Source of the DNA: Neisseriaceae bacterium
Lineage (GTDB): Bacteria; Pseudomonadota; Gammaproteobacteria; Burkholderiales; Neisseriaceae
NCBI GenBank assembly: GCA_017446355.1
Contig: JAFSQZ010000101.1
Span: 1-6,773 of the forward strand
DNA length: 6,773 bases
Direction: 5' to 3'
Below the pieces are notes generated by a model. It was given only the letters and a program-made list of their open reading frames with translations. It ran no database searches and was not told where the DNA came from. Both the position numbers and the translations under genes were made by a program. Shown in pieces: positions 5,907 through 6,773 of the stretch (position 1 is its first letter; the number at the start of each line of letters is the position of its first letter).

Positions 5907-6607
5907 TGTTAGAAATCATCGCGTTATTTACACGATGGGTTGAGAAAAATAAGTCTCCAAGACTTCAAAGGGTGTTTTATCTTTTAGTCCTACATGAGAC
6001 TTAACCGTATTATAAAAGTTGATAAAACGAACCAACTCTTTCTTCCTGTGTTCGCTATCAACAAACTCCATTCTATCATGCCACATCATCATTAGCGTCC
6101 TAATAACTCTTTCCGCTTTGCCGTTGGTTTGTGGGTGGGCTAGTTTAGTAAATTTTTGATTAATTCCGTTCTTAAAACAGATAACACCAAATGGATGATG
6201 AAGTGTCCCTTTATATTCTCGTTATCGGAATAAACACATTCAATCAAATACGGACAAGGCTCAATCACATCTTCCAACAAGAATTTAGCGACACTGTTCG
6301 CCATTTTGTCAGGCATAATGGCTGCGTATAGCTCTCGTGAGAAATCATCAATGGCGACAAATAAATATTCTCGTCTATCCGTTGATTTTTGACCTTTCAA
6401 CAATGGCAAACGCTTGGTATCCACATGAACCATTTCACCTAGATAAGATTTGTTGTAGCGTTTGGCTTGCTTTTTCAGCTTTTGCTGTATTTCAAATTCA
6501 ACTTTCGCAAGGCGTTTGATGCCGTATCGTGCTTGTTTGAAACGGTTATTAACGCTGCTTTTTTGCGTCAGCAACCTGCCTCTGACTGCTTTTAATACAT
6601 TATAAAT
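5907..6607 (-). mobile_element. Degenerate IS481-family insertion sequence remnant
   Basis: The stretch is defined by the broken transposase gene. Its left limit is set tentatively at TGTTAGAAATCATCGCG (5907-5923), because IS481 ends usually begin with TGT and this lies 21 bases past the transposase stop. I cannot confirm it, since the opposite end with its matching inverted repeat is not found. The right limit is where similarity to the transposase fades, near 6607, and the N-terminal DNA-binding part is missing. So this is a truncated element and not an intact IS. No target-site duplication can be assigned. Confidence 0.5.
5928..6607 (-). pseudogene. IS481-family transposase, frameshifted and N-terminally truncated
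   Basis: Two - strand frames together encode most of a DDE (rve-type) transposase. The first (from about 6607, no proper start; the TTG at 6574 is merely a possible one) gives VNNRFKQARYGIKRLAK, then MVHVDTKRLPLLKG with the first catalytic Asp, and YLFVAIDDFSRELYAAIMPD, up to VYSDN. There the frame breaks. If a base is restored at about 6219-6221 the reading becomes D-N-G-E-Y-K-G and runs through HPFGVICFKNGINQKFTKLA, then PQTNGKAERVIRTL with the catalytic Glu, to the normal C-terminus FYNTVKSHVGLKDKTPFEVL and a stop at 5928-5930. In the raw frame the protein stops early at 6140. About 60-70 N-terminal residues, the helix-turn-helix, are missing; only a trace such as IYNVLKAV remains. The gene is dead unless the indel is a sequencing error, and even then it lacks its DNA-binding part. 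Confidence 0.85.
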
Positions 6608-6710
6608 TGCAGAGAGCGCGTGTATTGACCGAACAGTAGATGAGATTTATAACTATGATGTTGGGACATATTCTGATAACACCCTAGTCGTTGACGTGGA
6701 GCAAGTGTAA
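6606..6710 (+). pseudogene. 3' remnant of an unknown reading frame beside the IS
   Basis: A + strand frame is open from just after a TAA (6603-6605) to a TAA at 6708-6710. It encodes 34 residues (IAESACIDRTVDEIYN, then YDVGTYSDNTLVVDVEQV) with no ATG, GTG or TTG start until the end. The acidic, polar composition looks protein-like, and its stop overlaps the next start (TAATG), as in an operon. The simplest reading is the tail of a gene whose front was replaced or cut off at the IS junction. I do not recognise the protein, and a chance open frame cannot be excluded. Confidence 0.35.
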
Positions 6711-6773
6711 TGGCTTATATCGTGTTGTTTTTCTTATGTTGTTATGCAATTGTGTTGCATTGGTGGCGTAAAT
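6710..6773 (+). CDS. Unknown small hydrophobic protein, 3' partial
   Basis: An ATG at 6710 overlaps the preceding stop (TAATG) and has GGAG eight bases upstream (6698-6701), a good ribosome site. The visible 21 residues begin MAYIVLFFLCCYAIV and end in HWWRK, that is one short membrane helix with two adjacent cysteines followed by a basic, Trp-rich edge, consistent with an N-in or N-out membrane anchor. The frame runs off the window so length and family are unknown. It is probably co-transcribed with the remnant before it. Confidence 0.45.
   Translation, partial: MAYIVLFFLCCYAIVLHWWRK

Noticed and set aside
6140..6230. Programmed frameshift making a functional transposase
   Set aside because: IS481 elements normally use one frame, there is no slippery heptamer at the break, and the N-terminal DNA-binding part is missing anyway.
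6337..6519. Small + strand frame inside the IS remnant
   Set aside because: It is the complement of the transposase catalytic region, whose - strand reading gives conserved motifs.

Overview
The window looks chromosomal and comes from a low-GC member of the Neisseriaceae. The main evidence is a set of short repeats of the form TTCAGGC(A/T)GCCTGAA. These match the DNA uptake sequence (DUS) dialects AGGCTGCCTGAA (Simonsiella type) and AGGCAGCCTGAA (Kingella type). More of the one-sided, imperfect copies inside or near genes fit the first dialect, and the DNA is AT-rich. Simonsiella or a close relative is therefore my best guess, but the genus is an inference.

Positions 1-2469 hold a three-gene ABC importer operon on the + strand: a substrate-binding protein (5' end outside the window), a membrane permease and an ATPase. 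It is the COG2984/COG4120/COG1101 system, whose best-studied member is the tryptophan importer TrpXYZ. A pair of inverted DUS copies forms a 17-bp stem between the binding protein and the permease. Permease and ATPase overlap by ATGA. A symmetric AT-rich hairpin closes the operon and also faces the convergent gene for a single-domain universal stress protein (2611-3090, - strand).

Positions 3100-3300 are a divergent control region with a good sigma70-type promoter for the stress gene and two DUS-type repeats. On the + strand follow a membrane-anchored DUF218 (SanA/YdcF-like) protein (3304-3933) and then, with its own likely -10 element, the divisome pair ftsE-ftsX (4010-5604), joined by an ATGA overlap. 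FtsE is the ATPase and FtsX the membrane partner that transmits the division signal to cell-wall hydrolases. A strong intrinsic terminator ends this unit.

Positions 5636-5927 hold no gene that I can support. From about 5928 to 6607, - strand, lies a decayed IS481-family transposase. It lacks its N-terminal DNA-binding part and has a single frameshift exactly at the second catalytic aspartate motif (Asp-Asn-Gly). Beyond it, on the + strand, is the 3' remnant of an unknown reading frame whose stop codon overlaps (TAATG) the start of a small hydrophobic ORF that runs off the window.

Most of the window is ordinary core genome. The unusual parts are the DUS-built hairpin in the ABC operon, the mixture of DUS dialects, and the decayed IS next to a broken unknown gene pair. 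I see no convincing sign of a new defence, toxin or RNA-guided system, and no tRNA, rRNA or CRISPR array.
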